From positions 1 to 64,000 of the forward strand of contig NZ_LQNT01000009.1 in NCBI RefSeq assembly GCF_001619585.1: DNA of 64,000 nt. The letters are read 5' to 3'. The position numbers and the translations under genes are program-made. Under the pieces are notes generated by a model. The model saw only the letters and a list, made by a program, of their open reading frames with translations, ran no database searches and was not told the origin of the DNA. Shown here one piece after another: positions 16,423-25,734 of the stretch. How positions within the stretch are numbered: position 1 is the stretch's first letter; every line of letters starts with the position of its first letter. The DNA is from Bhargavaea cecembensis. GTDB lineage: Bacteria; Bacillota; Bacilli; Bacillales_A; Planococcaceae.

Positions 16423-19191
16423 TCAATGATTGGTCATAAAATCCTTTTCAAACTTCTTTGCCGGTATTGGCGGACTGAAATAATACCCCTGCATGAGCAT
16501 GCATTCACGTGAAGAAAGATAATCAGCCTGTTCCTCCGTCTCGACGCCTTCCGCGATGACTTCAAGGCCCATGTTTTTCGCCATTGTGATAATTGTATCG
16601 GTCAGCGCGCGGTCATCCTCATCCAGCAGAATATCCCGAATGAACGTCCGGTCAATCTTAAGCGTTGACAGCGGGAATCTTTGAAGATAGCTGAGTGACG
16701 AATAGCCCGTTCCGAAATCATCGATGTCCAGGTGAACACCAAGTTCTTTCAGTTTGTTCATCGTGGAGATGGCCAGGTCCGTATTTCGCATAATCTGGTT
16801 CTCTGTCAGTTCAAGATGAAGCAGTTCCGGACGGATCCCTGTTTCGGCCAGCACCTGCTTGACGATACGGTGAAGATTGCCCTGTTCAAATTGGGCGGCT
16901 GACAAATTGACGGCCATATTCAGATCGGTAAATCCTTGATCATGCCACTTTTTCAGTTGGGAAACTGCCTCCCGAAGCACCCATTCCCCGATTGGTACGA
17001 TCAGGCCGGTCTGTTCGGCCAGTGGGATGAAAACATCGGGTGGGACCAGGCCTTCATCGGGGTGATTCCAGCGAATCAGTGCCTCTGCGCCGAAAAGGCG
17101 ATTGTTACAGAAATCCATCTGCGGCTGATAATATAGCGTGAATTCATCCCGCTCGAGTGCCCGGTATAATGCGTTTTCGTACTTGACGCTCTCGATCGTC
17201 CGCTTGCCGAACTTCTCGTCATAGAAATGATAGCTGCCGCCTGCCACTTCCTTGGAGTGGTACATCGCCGTGTCGGCGTTCTTGATGAGTTGCTCGGCAT
17301 TATCGCCGTCTTCCGGAAACATGCTGATGCCGATCGAGTTTTTGATGAACAATTCGTTGTCGTCAATGATGATCGGCTTTGCGAATGCCTTATTGATTTT
17401 ACCGACGGCACGGATCACTTCACTCCGGCTTTTTATATCGAGCAAGATGATCATGAACTCGTCGCCGCCCTGCCTTGAAACGATTCCATTCACGGGGATC
17501 GCTGCACTCAACCGCTTCGCCACTTCCTTCAGCAACAGATCGCCGAAGCTGTGCCCGAGTGTATCATTGACCAGCTTGAAGCGGTCAAGGTCAAGAAACA
17601 GCACGGCCACCTTTTCATTGTCCCTTGAGGCATTCATCAGAGCCTCGTCCAGCCTCTCTTTCATCTGAAGCCGGTTCGGCAGATCGGTCAGGCTGTCATA
17701 ATAAGCGTAATACTTGATTTCTTCCTCCAGATACCGCCGTTCGGTGATGTCCTTGAAGATCACCACCTGGCCGAAGACCTGGTCGTCTTCCTGGATAAAC
17801 GAAATGTCATATTCGACAGGAAATACGGTGCCGTCCTTCCTGTGGAAAACATCGACTTCGTCATTCTGATGCGGAAGTTCACCGTCACGCCTGCCCTTTC
17901 CATGGAAAATTTTATCATAAGTTTCACCTTCTAGCTCTTCCGGACGGGAATAGCCGAGCATTTTCAGTGCCGCCGGATTGCTAAAAGTGATTTTGCCGTC
18001 CAGGCCAATACCGAAAATCCCTTCGCCTGCTGATTTCAGGATCAGTTCCTTTTCCCTGGAGAGCGACTCCAGTTCGGTGATGACGCGTTGCAGTTCCTCA
18101 TTTTTAACTGTGACTTCTCTTGTCCGCCGGTTGATGATCATCTCCTGCTTTTCAATAAAGAGGAGATTCGATAGGGTGGAAGCCGTCATGTCCACGACCG
18201 ACTGGGCGAGGTCGATGGTCGCCTGCGAATACTCGATGACTTTTGATGATCGGTTTGGCACGGCGATGAATCCAAGGATTTCATTCATTGCGATCATCGG
18301 CAAAACTACCATCCCCGTGATCCCGAAGGTGCGGCAGATTTCCTGATTGGGACGCTCGTCCTTCGTGACATCGGGTATGTAGACCGGAATTCTCGTCCGG
18401 ATTGCATCCTGATACATTTTGTCTTCAAGCAGGTCATCCAGCTGTGCCTGGTGCATTTCCAGCCACTGTTCCTCACTCATGTCACTGTTTTTTGACAGAT
18501 GGGCCGGTTTTATTTTCTTTCCTGCAACCGGGTCCAACAAATGCACTGCAGGATCGTCGTTCTTGAGCAGTTCGCCGACATACTGGAAACAGGTCTGGAT
18601 GGCCTGATCCATCGTTTCCGCACGTGACAGTTCGCTGTTCGCATCGAGCAGCATTTGCTTGTCGCGGATCAGATTCTCTTTGCGGATCAGGTCATTGGCA
18701 TTGCGGATGGCCACAGCTGCCATATTGACAAATGCCTCCACGGTTTCCCGCTGCTCGTCCGTAATGTTCATCGGCTGTCCGTAGTTGAACAGAAAGACGA
18801 GCCCGTACTGATCATCCCCATAGGAGATCGGCATTGCAAGAAGGGAGCGGATCAGAAACGAGTCGACCGCCCAGTTGCTCGGCCGGTCATCCGAGCGGGT
18901 ATCGGGAATGTAAACTGCCCGATTTGTTCTCGTGACTTCCCGGACGAGCGCGTCATCCTCCGGGCTGATGATATGCATATCAAGTGTCATGCCGTTCAGG
19001 ACATCGGGTTTGCCGGTGAATCCCCTGAACGTGCCATCGTCCTGCGGCAGATAGATGCCTACAGAGTCACATTGAAAGACTTCCTGGGAAATCGCGTCTG
19101 TTACTGCCTGCAGCATCTCTTTCAGGTCCAGTTTGGTGTTGATCATTCTTGTCAGATTGGCCAGCTGCCGGTATCGGGATTGAGCGTTCAC
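16423..19191 (-). CDS. GAF-GAF-PAS-GGDEF-EAL cyclic-di-GMP signalling protein
   Basis: The 922-residue protein has two GAF domains (about 20-170 and 190-350), a short coiled coil, a PAS domain (about 380-500), a GGDEF domain (about 515-675) and an EAL domain (about 685-920). The GGDEF signature SRQGGDEFMIIL is intact, so cyclase activity is possible. EALIRWNHP and DDFGTGYSSLSYL in the EAL domain are also intact. It is soluble, so sensing is by GAF/PAS ligands in the cytoplasm. The GTG start at 19191 follows GAGGAGGTGG. It is upstream of, and probably co-transcribed with, the thiamine enzyme. Confidence 0.93.
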   Translation of the reverse strand: MNAQSRYRQLANLTRMINTKLDLKEMLQAVTDAISQEVFQCDSVGIYLPQDDGTFRGFTGKPDVLNGMTLDMHIISPEDDALVREVTRTNRAVYIPDTRSDDRPSNWAVDSFLIRSLLAMPISYGDDQYGLVFLFNYGQPMNITDEQRETVEAFVNMAAVAIRNANDLIRKENLIRDKQMLLDANSELSRAETMDQAIQTCFQYVGELLKNDDPAVHLLDPVAGKKIKPAHLSKNSDMSEEQWLEMHQAQLDDLLEDKMYQDAIRTRIPVYIPDVTKDERPNQEICRTFGITGMVVLPMIAMNEILGFIAVPNRSSKVIEYSQATIDLAQSVVDMTASTLSNLLFIEKQEMIINRRTREVTVKNEELQRVITELESLSREKELILKSAGEGIFGIGLDGKITFSNPAALKMLGYSRPEELEGETYDKIFHGKGRRDGELPHQNDEVDVFHRKDGTVFPVEYDISFIQEDDQVFGQVVIFKDITERRYLEEEIKYYAYYDSLTDLPNRLQMKERLDEALMNASRDNEKVAVLFLDLDRFKLVNDTLGHSFGDLLLKEVAKRLSAAIPVNGIVSRQGGDEFMIILLDIKSRSEVIRAVGKINKAFAKPIIIDDNELFIKNSIGISMFPEDGDNAEQLIKNADTAMYHSKEVAGGSYHFYDEKFGKRTIESVKYENALYRALERDEFTLYYQPQMDFCNNRLFGAEALIRWNHPDEGLVPPDVFIPLAEQTGLIVPIGEWVLREAVSQLKKWHDQGFTDLNMAVNLSAAQFEQGNLHRIVKQVLAETGIRPELLHLELTENQIMRNTDLAISTMNKLKELGVHLDIDDFGTGYSSLSYLQRFPLSTLKIDRTFIRDILLDEDDRALTDTIITMAKNMGLEVIAEGVETEEQADYLSSRECMLMQGYYFSPPIPAKKFEKDFMTNH

Positions 19192-19265
19192 TGCCCCACC
19201 TCCTCAAGGAATCATTTTCCTATCAATATACTACCCTATTCACATCCAGGTTCCCAACATCAGAA

Positions 19266-19311
19266 AGCGGCTTTCTCCCGCACCCGTGAAAGATGCAGGC
19301 TCAAAGCCGCC
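19266..19311 (-). terminator. Probable terminator of the HPr-kinase-like gene
   Basis: Complementary AGCGGCTTT (19266-19274) and AAAGCCGCC (19303-19311) form a stem with a long loop; the T run is poor. Confidence 0.4.
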
Positions 19312-19334
19312 GGACGGGCACTTGGCCCGGATCA

Positions 19335-20273
19335 TTATTCTTCTTCCTCGTCATGGAATGCTTCTTCGAGGCGGTGCCGAAATTCTTCTGCTGCACTGTA
19401 GCCCTGCATACGGAGGTACCAGTTATTCGCAGCTGCTTCGATCAGGCCGGCAACATCGCGTCCCGGCTGTAGCTGGATCTGAATGTGGGGGATTTTGACG
19501 CCCATGTACTCTTTATACTTCACATCAACTTCAAGCTCGTTGTTCAACGCATCTTTCTGCCATTCGATCAGTTCGATATCGAGCGCAATCCGCGTCTCTT
19601 CCTGGAAGGACGTCCTGCCGTACATCCGGACGACATTCAGCAGGCCGACACTCCGCAGAGCGAGAAACTCCTTGTTGCTGCCATCATGCGTCCCGAGTAG
19701 CGTTTGCGGACTGAGCTTCCTCAGAACGACAATGTCATCGCTCACGAGCCGGTGTCCCCGTCCGATCAGTGTATGGGCCGTTTCGCTTTTTCCCACGCCG
19801 GACTTTCCGCGAAGGAGCACGCCGATACCCGATACATTCACACAGACTCCATGTATGGCTATTTCTTCTGCCAGCTGATTCAGCAGGAAACGGTTTAGTT
19901 TCTGTACAAAATCAGTCATCGAGTCGGACGTCCTCAGCACCGGAATATGCGCCTCTCCGCAGTGCAGCAATAGCCCCTCCGGCTCCTCTTGATTGGATGT
20001 GATGACGATGCATGGCGGATCATAAGTCACCATATTTCCGATCCGGTGCCGGGCCTCATCCGCATCCAATGTTCTCAAGTAACTGATTTCATTGCGGCCT
20101 AATATCTGAACATGCCCTTTTGCTATAAAACTGAAATGATTCAAAAACTCAAGGCCCGGGCGCCGTACCTGCGGCTTGGCAATAACTCTGCCGAGCTCTT
20201 CCTTACCGCCCAGTACCTCTAGCGAAAAAGCTTCCGCTGCCTGTTTGACTGTTACATGCTTGTTTTCCATCAT
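19335..20273 (-). CDS. HPr kinase/phosphorylase paralogue with altered phosphorylase motifs
   Basis: The protein of 312 residues aligns over its full length with HprK: N-terminal receiver-like domain (about 1-130), P-loop RGKSGVGKSETA, then GHRLVSDD with the conserved Asp pair. The family signature ELRGLGIIN appears here as LALRSVGLLN and the later RPGRN appears as QPGRD, so residues tied to the phosphorylase activity are changed while the kinase P-loop is kept. The start is ATG 20273 or 20270; the extended frame to 20333 has no ribosome binding site. The gene is not next to lgt, as usual hprK is, so it may be a second copy with another target. Confidence 0.78.
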   Translation of the reverse strand: MMENKHVTVKQAAEAFSLEVLGGKEELGRVIAKPQVRRPGLEFLNHFSFIAKGHVQILGRNEISYLRTLDADEARHRIGNMVTYDPPCIVITSNQEEPEGLLLHCGEAHIPVLRTSDSMTDFVQKLNRFLLNQLAEEIAIHGVCVNVSGIGVLLRGKSGVGKSETAHTLIGRGHRLVSDDIVVLRKLSPQTLLGTHDGSNKEFLALRSVGLLNVVRMYGRTSFQEETRIALDIELIEWQKDALNNELEVDVKYKEYMGVKIPHIQIQLQPGRDVAGLIEAAANNWYLRMQGYSAAEEFRHRLEEAFHDEEEE

Positions 20274-20366
20274 ACTCTCTGAATCCCGACTTCCTGTAAT
20301 ATGATTCGTTCGTCTGTTTGCTGCCTTATTCATTATACAATGTTAAAAACCGATTGTAAGCGTAAA

Positions 20367-21572
20367 CTATCCTTCCAGGAGCGATCCGGTATCGACCGTC
20401 CACTTTTCGAACGTATGGGCATCAATCGCATGGACATGGCCTCCAGGATCCGGAAAGACAGGGATGTATACAAGCTCGTATACCGGCACGCCCCCGGCCG
20501 CCTCGTTTCTAGTCCGTACCGGACGCATGCTGATATCGGAAACGAACAGTGCCTTCGCCGCCCTCATGCTGAACGGGCGCTCTCTTAAAAGAGAACCAAA
20601 GTCTCTTCCGGCGGCCTCGCTTCTGTCAAACCGGACCACTTTTCCGTTTTTCCGGTCTACCTCGATCTCCACACCTTCATCCTCGACCTGAATACCGTAC
20701 TGGTGCCGGTCAAAAATAAATGTAAATGTCGGTTTTTCATCCTCACAGGAATTGCCGGCTTCCTTTCTCAGGAAGAACCGCTGTTCGGCACCAGGAAATT
20801 GTTTGAACAGTGCCTTGATCGCCACATCGAGCGCAAACCTGTATGCAACATCCGACCGGCTTTCCGCCTCAAGGGTTCCCATGCCCAGCGGCTCATGGTC
20901 GGGAGGGCGGATGCCCAGGTCCTCCGCAAGCGAGATGACCGTACCGTCCATCTTGACCTCATCCGGTGAACCGGTCAGGAAATCATAAATAAGATGAAAT
21001 TGGTCATCGCCATCCACGTAGATCTCCGAGTCGTATTTGCTGATCTTCAGCTCGGCTGTGAGGTTGGCCATGTACAGGTCGAGCGCAGCCTCCGAACTGA
21101 TCGTTTTTTGCTCATCGATCAGCACAAGCGGCCCGAGGTAGCTGACCAGTTCGTACAAAACTCCGTCTTTCTGAAAAGCAAGGCTCACTCCCGAGTTCGG
21201 GAGCTCCAGTCCGTCTTCATCCACCCTGACAAAATCTATCGTATACACATTTTCCAGGTCGACAACCGAGGAGAACTGAAGAGCTTCAGCCTCCATGCCG
21301 AATACATCGGCAATAAACTGCCCGGCACGGTCACGGATTGCAGGAGGAGAGAGGACAACTACCGGTGTTCTGTCCTCTGCATGGATATTCTGGAAATAAC
21401 GGATTCCTCCCCTGCTGTCCAGGTGAACTTCGCCTACCGGTTCCCCTCCGCTTCTCTTGCAAAGCATCCAGTTACCGGGCGAGCAATCCGTCTCCCTGGG
21501 TTCAATATCATTTATACTCAGCCCGTCCAGGTACGGGAGGAACTTTGCAAACCAATTCATGACACTGTCCAT
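20367..21572 (-). CDS. YcdB/YcdC-like protein (PepSY-type repeats), function unknown
   Basis: The protein of 401 residues has repeated mixed alpha/beta segments like the YcdB/YcdC family, with sequences such as VDRKNGKVVRFDRS typical of PepSY-like folds. No signal peptide or membrane helix is visible, although most relatives are exported. The ATG at 21572 has TGGAGGGTCGG directly upstream; the apparent start at 21587 lies in that ribosome binding site. It is read in the same direction as, and 93 bp upstream of, the HPr-kinase-like gene. Confidence 0.55.
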   Translation of the reverse strand: MDSVMNWFAKFLPYLDGLSINDIEPRETDCSPGNWMLCKRSGGEPVGEVHLDSRGGIRYFQNIHAEDRTPVVVLSPPAIRDRAGQFIADVFGMEAEALQFSSVVDLENVYTIDFVRVDEDGLELPNSGVSLAFQKDGVLYELVSYLGPLVLIDEQKTISSEAALDLYMANLTAELKISKYDSEIYVDGDDQFHLIYDFLTGSPDEVKMDGTVISLAEDLGIRPPDHEPLGMGTLEAESRSDVAYRFALDVAIKALFKQFPGAEQRFFLRKEAGNSCEDEKPTFTFIFDRHQYGIQVEDEGVEIEVDRKNGKVVRFDRSEAAGRDFGSLLRERPFSMRAAKALFVSDISMRPVRTRNEAAGGVPVYELVYIPVFPDPGGHVHAIDAHTFEKWTVDTGSLLEG

Positions 21573-21653
21573 CGACCGACCCTCCAAATTAAACAGTACT
21601 TCTATATGGTATTACCCAAATTCGGCGGCCAATGAGCAATCTTAATAAAGAAA

Positions 21654-21688
21654 CGCCCCGGACATGCGCAAAGTTGCATGCCGGGGCG
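21654..21688 (-). terminator. Terminator of the NERD-helicase gene
   Basis: A stem of 13 bp with one mismatch (CGCCCCGG-ATGC and complement) ending in GTTTCTTTATT on the minus strand. Confidence 0.8.
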
Positions 21689-21720
21689 GTGTTCCGCTTT
21701 AAATTTTTTGGTCAGTGCCA

Positions 21721-23640
21721 TCAGCTCATTCTATCGCGAATAAGCTGCTGCCTCCGTTCATCTGCAATGTCGGAAAAATAGCGGGTATACGCAGATTCCC
21801 CCGAATAGGTGAGACACAGATACTCCTGTGCCCGGGTCATCGCAATATAAAGGAGTGATGCTTCCCGCTCCTCATCTTTTTCCAGCGGGAACGGCAACAT
21901 ATCCAGATGCACGATAAAAACGGCACGAAAATCCAGACCCTTGCTGCTGTCAATTGTACTGATCGTGACAGTTTCGGCATTGCGGTCATAATTCCGTTTG
22001 GACTCCGGCGTTTCAGTTAGCCAGTAATAAGGGAGCCCTTCCTTTTTAAGCGCTTTTTTCAGTGCATCCACGTAATCATAGGCTCCCCATTTCCGGACCC
22101 GGTAGAGGATCAGCATACCGGAAAGAGGGACACTGCGCTGTTCATGAAGTAGCCGGATCTGCTTGGCCACATAGGCGGCCTCTTCGAAGAAATCCTTTCT
22201 TCGCACGATGCCCGGTTCATACCCTTTCCGCTTTGTGCTCTGCGGAGCGATGATCTCCCCTTCGAAATCCTTCGTGACCACCTTTTGCTTTAGTGTGGAG
22301 TGGACGCGGTAAAAGTCCCACGCAAACGAGACAATCTGCGCGGTGTTTCTGTAGTTGATATTGAGAACTTTTGAACGACCACGGAAATCAAGCCCCGTAT
22401 CTTGTACATACGAGCGCTTGCGCTTGTAGATCGACTGCGCCCGATCTTCCACAAGCAGCAGTGACTTTGTCTCAGGATTCAGCAGGCTGCTGACCAACTG
22501 GAACCACTCCGGTTCAAAGTCCTGGCCCTCATCAATGAGGATGGCGTCATAGCCTGGAAGGACTGCCTCGCCTGCCTTCAGCTTAGTGATATAAAACGGA
22601 ATCTGCTTTTCACTTATTTTCAGGTCATTGCGGAGCCAAGCATGGAAGTTACGGACAATGATATTGCCGGTGCCGGTTGGATTTTTGCGATCCTGTCCGA
22701 AAGCATGGTCAAAATCAAACAGGGTGTCCGGCTCATTCATCATCCTCCGGACCAGCGACTCGATGGAACGGGAAAGAGAGATATTGTAGCAGAGGATGAG
22801 AATCTTCCAGTCCGGATGCTCTTTTGCCAGAAGTTTGGCGCGGCTTGCCAGAATAAGTGTCTTGCCGCTGCCTGCCACACCCCGTATAAGACGGTTTTTA
22901 TCACCCAATTGTTTGGCGAGATTTTCCTGATGGAGGTCCATCGCTTTCAGATCCCGAAGTGAAAGCAGCAGCTGATCTTTATAAGGGACCTGCTCGCGGA
23001 ATTCCGCACTGATACGCACTTCCGGGAACAGGTGATAGCGGATCGCGTCAATTTCCTTCCGATTGAGCGGCTCACGCAAAGGAAAAGTCATCGATGACAA
23101 TGAATAGATCCTTTCGGTGAACTGCTCCTCGGAGAACCCTTCATGATCCGGGTCGATCGTATCTCTCGTGAACGTACGTTTCGGGTCCAGAATGGTATAG
23201 AGATGATCCTGCACCATGTCTTTTTCGTGCAGCCTCGTAAAAACTGTACCGTAACCGCAGGGGAACTTTAGTTTAAATTGGTACTTTCCCTCAAGATGGA
23301 CGAGGGACTGATCCTTTTCCAGAACGTTTTTTATATGGAACATGTATTCTTTTGCCTGCAACGCCGGGTTTTTAACGGTCGCATGCGTTCCTGCGGAAGT
23401 CAGCAACGTCCACTCGTCCTTATTTAATTGATAGAGCGTGTTGCGTGTATAATCTTTGACTTCCAGAACGACCATTCCAAAATCCGGCCCAATCAGTACA
23501 AAGTCCGGACGGCGGCCGTGGATTTCCGGTTCATAGTAAACAATCACGTCATCCGGAAGAACTTGTTTCATCGTGCGGAAAAGCAAACGCTCGCCGGCTG
23601 TTGCCGATGACCGTATCGTTTCCGGGATCATATAGGCCAA
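21721..23640 (-). CDS. NERD nuclease-like plus UvrD/Rep-type helicase
   Basis: The 639-residue protein has an N-terminal NERD domain (about 12-130) with RRPDFVLIG and VVLEVKDY, the D-(E-x-K) core of restriction-like nucleases. An SF1 helicase core follows: Walker A GVAGSGKTLIL, Walker B AILIDEGQDFE, a late STIDSSKGLDFRAVF motif V and YIAMTRAQEYL motif VI. The fusion could cut or bind DNA while unwinding it; related architectures occur in repair and anti-phage proteins, but no defence genes are adjacent. A TTG start at 23640 has GGGGAG six bases upstream, better spaced than the ATG three codons later. Confidence 0.85.
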   Translation of the reverse strand: MAYMIPETIRSSATAGERLLFRTMKQVLPDDVIVYYEPEIHGRRPDFVLIGPDFGMVVLEVKDYTRNTLYQLNKDEWTLLTSAGTHATVKNPALQAKEYMFHIKNVLEKDQSLVHLEGKYQFKLKFPCGYGTVFTRLHEKDMVQDHLYTILDPKRTFTRDTIDPDHEGFSEEQFTERIYSLSSMTFPLREPLNRKEIDAIRYHLFPEVRISAEFREQVPYKDQLLLSLRDLKAMDLHQENLAKQLGDKNRLIRGVAGSGKTLILASRAKLLAKEHPDWKILILCYNISLSRSIESLVRRMMNEPDTLFDFDHAFGQDRKNPTGTGNIIVRNFHAWLRNDLKISEKQIPFYITKLKAGEAVLPGYDAILIDEGQDFEPEWFQLVSSLLNPETKSLLLVEDRAQSIYKRKRSYVQDTGLDFRGRSKVLNINYRNTAQIVSFAWDFYRVHSTLKQKVVTKDFEGEIIAPQSTKRKGYEPGIVRRKDFFEEAAYVAKQIRLLHEQRSVPLSGMLILYRVRKWGAYDYVDALKKALKKEGLPYYWLTETPESKRNYDRNAETVTISTIDSSKGLDFRAVFIVHLDMLPFPLEKDEEREASLLYIAMTRAQEYLCLTYSGESAYTRYFSDIADERRQQLIRDRMS

Positions 23641-23721
23641 ATGGATCTCCCCAATTTCTAATAATTTGAATTAATTGTACGGGGTCCGACAGGTTTTGGC
23701 AATATCCGGTACCAATATGAA

Positions 23722-23752
23722 AAGCACCATCCCAGATTTCAGGATGGTGCTT
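23722..23752 (-). terminator. Terminator of the HELGH protein gene
   Basis: An 11-bp perfect stem AAGCACCATCC/GGATGGTGCTT followed by TTCAT on the minus strand. Confidence 0.8.
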
Positions 23753-23777
23753 CTCCATTCTATATAGAAACTAGTTA

Positions 23778-24317
23778 TCATTCGCCGACGTCTTCCCCGG
23801 CTGCCGCACGGAACACCCTGACTTTTCTGGCCAGACGGCGTTCATAGGATGAAAGTGACTGTCGTTTGATTGCCGCAAAATCCAGTTCGCTGATCACGCG
23901 GTATTTTCGGTTCAGCTCTTCGGCATTTCCCCAGGCAGTCTTTTCGGCAACCAGACTCCGCTCTTCTTCAAGAATGACTTTTGCCATATATTCAGGATTG
24001 CGCTCCAGAATCTTGGGAGGCGCTGTCTTCTTCATCTGATAAACTTCCCGTGAAAGCGATAGCCCGGCAAGCAGCGCCCTGCGGTCCAGTGCATGTCCCA
24101 GCTCGTGCATCGTGATGGCGGCCACATATGTTTCCATCGAAACCGGGCGGATCTGCTCTGCGACCGCCTCAGGAATCCGGTCAGGGTCAAACGTGATGTA
24201 ATCATGGATAAAGTGATAGGTCATGTTGATGCCGTTTCTCTCTAAACGGACTTCACGTTTCACCCCGACACGGATCATCGTCTCACGGATGATCTTCTCT
24301 ATTTGGTGTCGTTTCAC
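23778..24317 (-). CDS. Putative zinc-metalloprotease-like protein with HELGH motif
   Basis: The 179-residue protein has AITMHELGHALDRR at about residues 69-82, an HExxH zinc-site pattern, and a possible third ligand Glu in ILEEERSLVAEKTAW. This arrangement is seen in ImmA/IrrE-type and other small metallopeptidases, but I cannot assign the family. No secretion signal. The GTG start at 24317 has a moderate GGGGA site. It is a single-gene unit. Confidence 0.6.
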   Translation of the reverse strand: MKRHQIEKIIRETMIRVGVKREVRLERNGINMTYHFIHDYITFDPDRIPEAVAEQIRPVSMETYVAAITMHELGHALDRRALLAGLSLSREVYQMKKTAPPKILERNPEYMAKVILEEERSLVAEKTAWGNAEELNRKYRVISELDFAAIKRQSLSSYERRLARKVRVFRAAAGEDVGE

Positions 24318-24567
24318 TTTCTCATTTCCCCATTTTTTATTCTTTATGTTTAGTCTAACGTTATTTTACTATAAATCCCTGCATCTCGCATCTACATGTT
24401 ATTGGCAATTGAATTAATAGTGTCCTTTAACTTATGACTTGTGAAAAATAGTGTTGTTTCAAGATGTCCGAAGTCATTTAAAACGATTAAACCCCCAGCA
24501 TATGCACGCTTATAGTATATGACGGATAGATTAAAAATATTACAAACGTTACGGTTCTTCTTCTTCA

Positions 24568-24592
24568 GTTTAGAAGTTCCAGAAGTGGAAAT
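24568..24592 (+). promoter_or_regulatory. Candidate sigma-B promoter of the stress protein gene
   Basis: GTTTAG (24568-24573), a 13-nt spacer and GGAAAT (24587-24592) resemble the sigma-B consensus GTTTAA-N12-14-GGGTAT (5/6 and 4/6). The site is about 60 bp before the gene, and GsiB-type genes are classic sigma-B targets. The rest of the 330-bp upstream gap shows no gene. Confidence 0.45.
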
Positions 24593-24651
24593 ACAGAGGG
24601 TGAGGCTGCGATAGCTTCTTTCCAATAATAAAATTTGAGGAGGAATGCAAC

Positions 24652-24990
24652 ATGGCAGACAACAACAAGAACAACAAGATGTCGAGAGAGGAAGCAGGCC
24701 GCATGGGCGGGGAAGCCACTTCCCGCAATCACGACCAAGACTTCTATGAAGAAATCGGTCGCAAGGGCGGGGAAGCCACTGCTGACAATCACGACAGTGA
24801 GTTCTACTCTGAAATCGGTCAAAGTGGCGGAGAAACGACTGCGGAAAACCATGACAGTGAGTTTTACTCCGAAATCGGCAAAAAAGGCGGAGAAGCCACT
24901 TCCGAAAACCATGACCGCAGCTTCTATGAAGAGATTGGCGAAAAAGGCGGCAATGCCCGCAACAACAATAACAACAATAATAACAATTAA
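24652..24990 (+). CDS. gsiB: GsiB/KGG-repeat general stress protein
   Basis: The 112-residue, very hydrophilic protein is built from about four 20-residue repeats with the pattern GG-E-T--NHD--FY-EIG--G, ending in a poly-Asn tail (9 or so Asn). This is the stress-induced KGG motif of GsiB and plant LEA-like proteins, thought to protect macromolecules under desiccation. The ribosome binding site TGAGGAGG is excellent. The repeats are 60 bp each at DNA level. A strong terminator follows. Confidence 0.9.
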   Translation: MADNNKNNKMSREEAGRMGGEATSRNHDQDFYEEIGRKGGEATADNHDSEFYSEIGQSGGETTAENHDSEFYSEIGKKGGEATSENHDRSFYEEIGEKGGNARNNNNNNNNN

Positions 24991-25003
24991 TGAACGTTCC
25001 TGC

Positions 25004-25041
25004 AAAAGCACGGTGAGGACTCCCCTCCCCGTGCTTTTTTG
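25004..25041 (+). terminator. Terminator of gsiB
   Basis: Stem AAAAGCACGG-GAGG/CC-CCGTGCTTTT followed by a T run, 14 bases after the stop. Confidence 0.85.
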
Positions 25042-25060
25042 TTGCATCCGAAATAAATAA

Positions 25061-25094
25061 AAACCGGAGAACAGCATAACTCTGCTCTCCGGTT
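25061..25094 (-). terminator. Terminator of the DUF2188-like gene
   Basis: A 10-bp stem AAACCGGAGA/TCTCCGGTTT with TTTATTTATTT on the minus strand. Confidence 0.8.
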
Positions 25095-25137
25095 TGGCGG
25101 CCGATGGAATAAATGATACAAATGGATAATGACGGCA

Positions 25138-25335
25138 TTAATACTTGCGTTTGTCGACCACCTCGTGTGCTTCATCACAGATCTCGATCTTGCTTGGGCT
25201 GTTTGCCTTGGCCAGCAAGATTGCTTCGGCAATCGCCTCATCCTTATAAATAAAAAGCTCTTCCAAATCCTGATTTCCTATGGTAATCATCCAGCGAGAA
25301 GCTTCCTTGTCCGGTGCAACACGATAGCACTGCAT
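25138..25335 (-). CDS. DUF2188-like small protein
   Basis: The 65-residue protein has the YRVAP...W-I-----EELFIYKDEAIAEAILLAK pattern of DUF2188, a small alpha/beta fold of unknown role. ATG 25335 has AAGGAG upstream. It converges with gsiB; each gene has its own terminator. Confidence 0.7.
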   Translation of the reverse strand: MQCYRVAPDKEASRWMITIGNQDLEELFIYKDEAIAEAILLAKANSPSKIEICDEAHEVVDKRKY

Positions 25336-25734
25336 GAACGGTTTCCACTCCTTGTATAATGGTCCCGGCTAAGCCGGATTTAAAGCTTGTTATTATTTTG
25401 TATCCTATTCACCAATTTGTCAAACTTTTTTTAGGGCTTTTGGGCTTGGCAAAATTGTATGTAAATCCGGATTGCCATGTGAAATTATTCCCAAAGCTTC
25501 ATTGCAGTGACTCATCCCCCGAAAGGTGTTGAACAGGTCGATTTTCCGTGTTTTATCCGATGGTGCAGAGTTAGGCAAAGGTTCAGGAAGCTTTCTGCCA
25601 TCACCCTATCAGTTTTCCCACTCCCTGTCTGGTCATTCACCCGGGGATGTCGCCATTCGCAAAATCCGTCACTCTCACGCGCGTCACATAAATAGAAAAG
25701 CGCCCGGGACCTTTTCGCCCCGAACGCTCTCTCT
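25336..25734. other. Intergenic region, no gene seen
   Basis: About 400 bases between the DUF2188-like gene and the protease gene. It should hold the minus-strand promoter of the former near 25370-25430 and the protease terminator at its right end. No ORF with a ribosome binding site, tRNA or known riboswitch was recognised. Confidence 0.5.
25697..25730 (-). terminator. Terminator of the bacillopeptidase-like gene
   Basis: Imperfect stem AGCGCCCGGG / CCCCGAACGCT followed by TTTTCTATTTATG on the minus strand. Confidence 0.65.
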
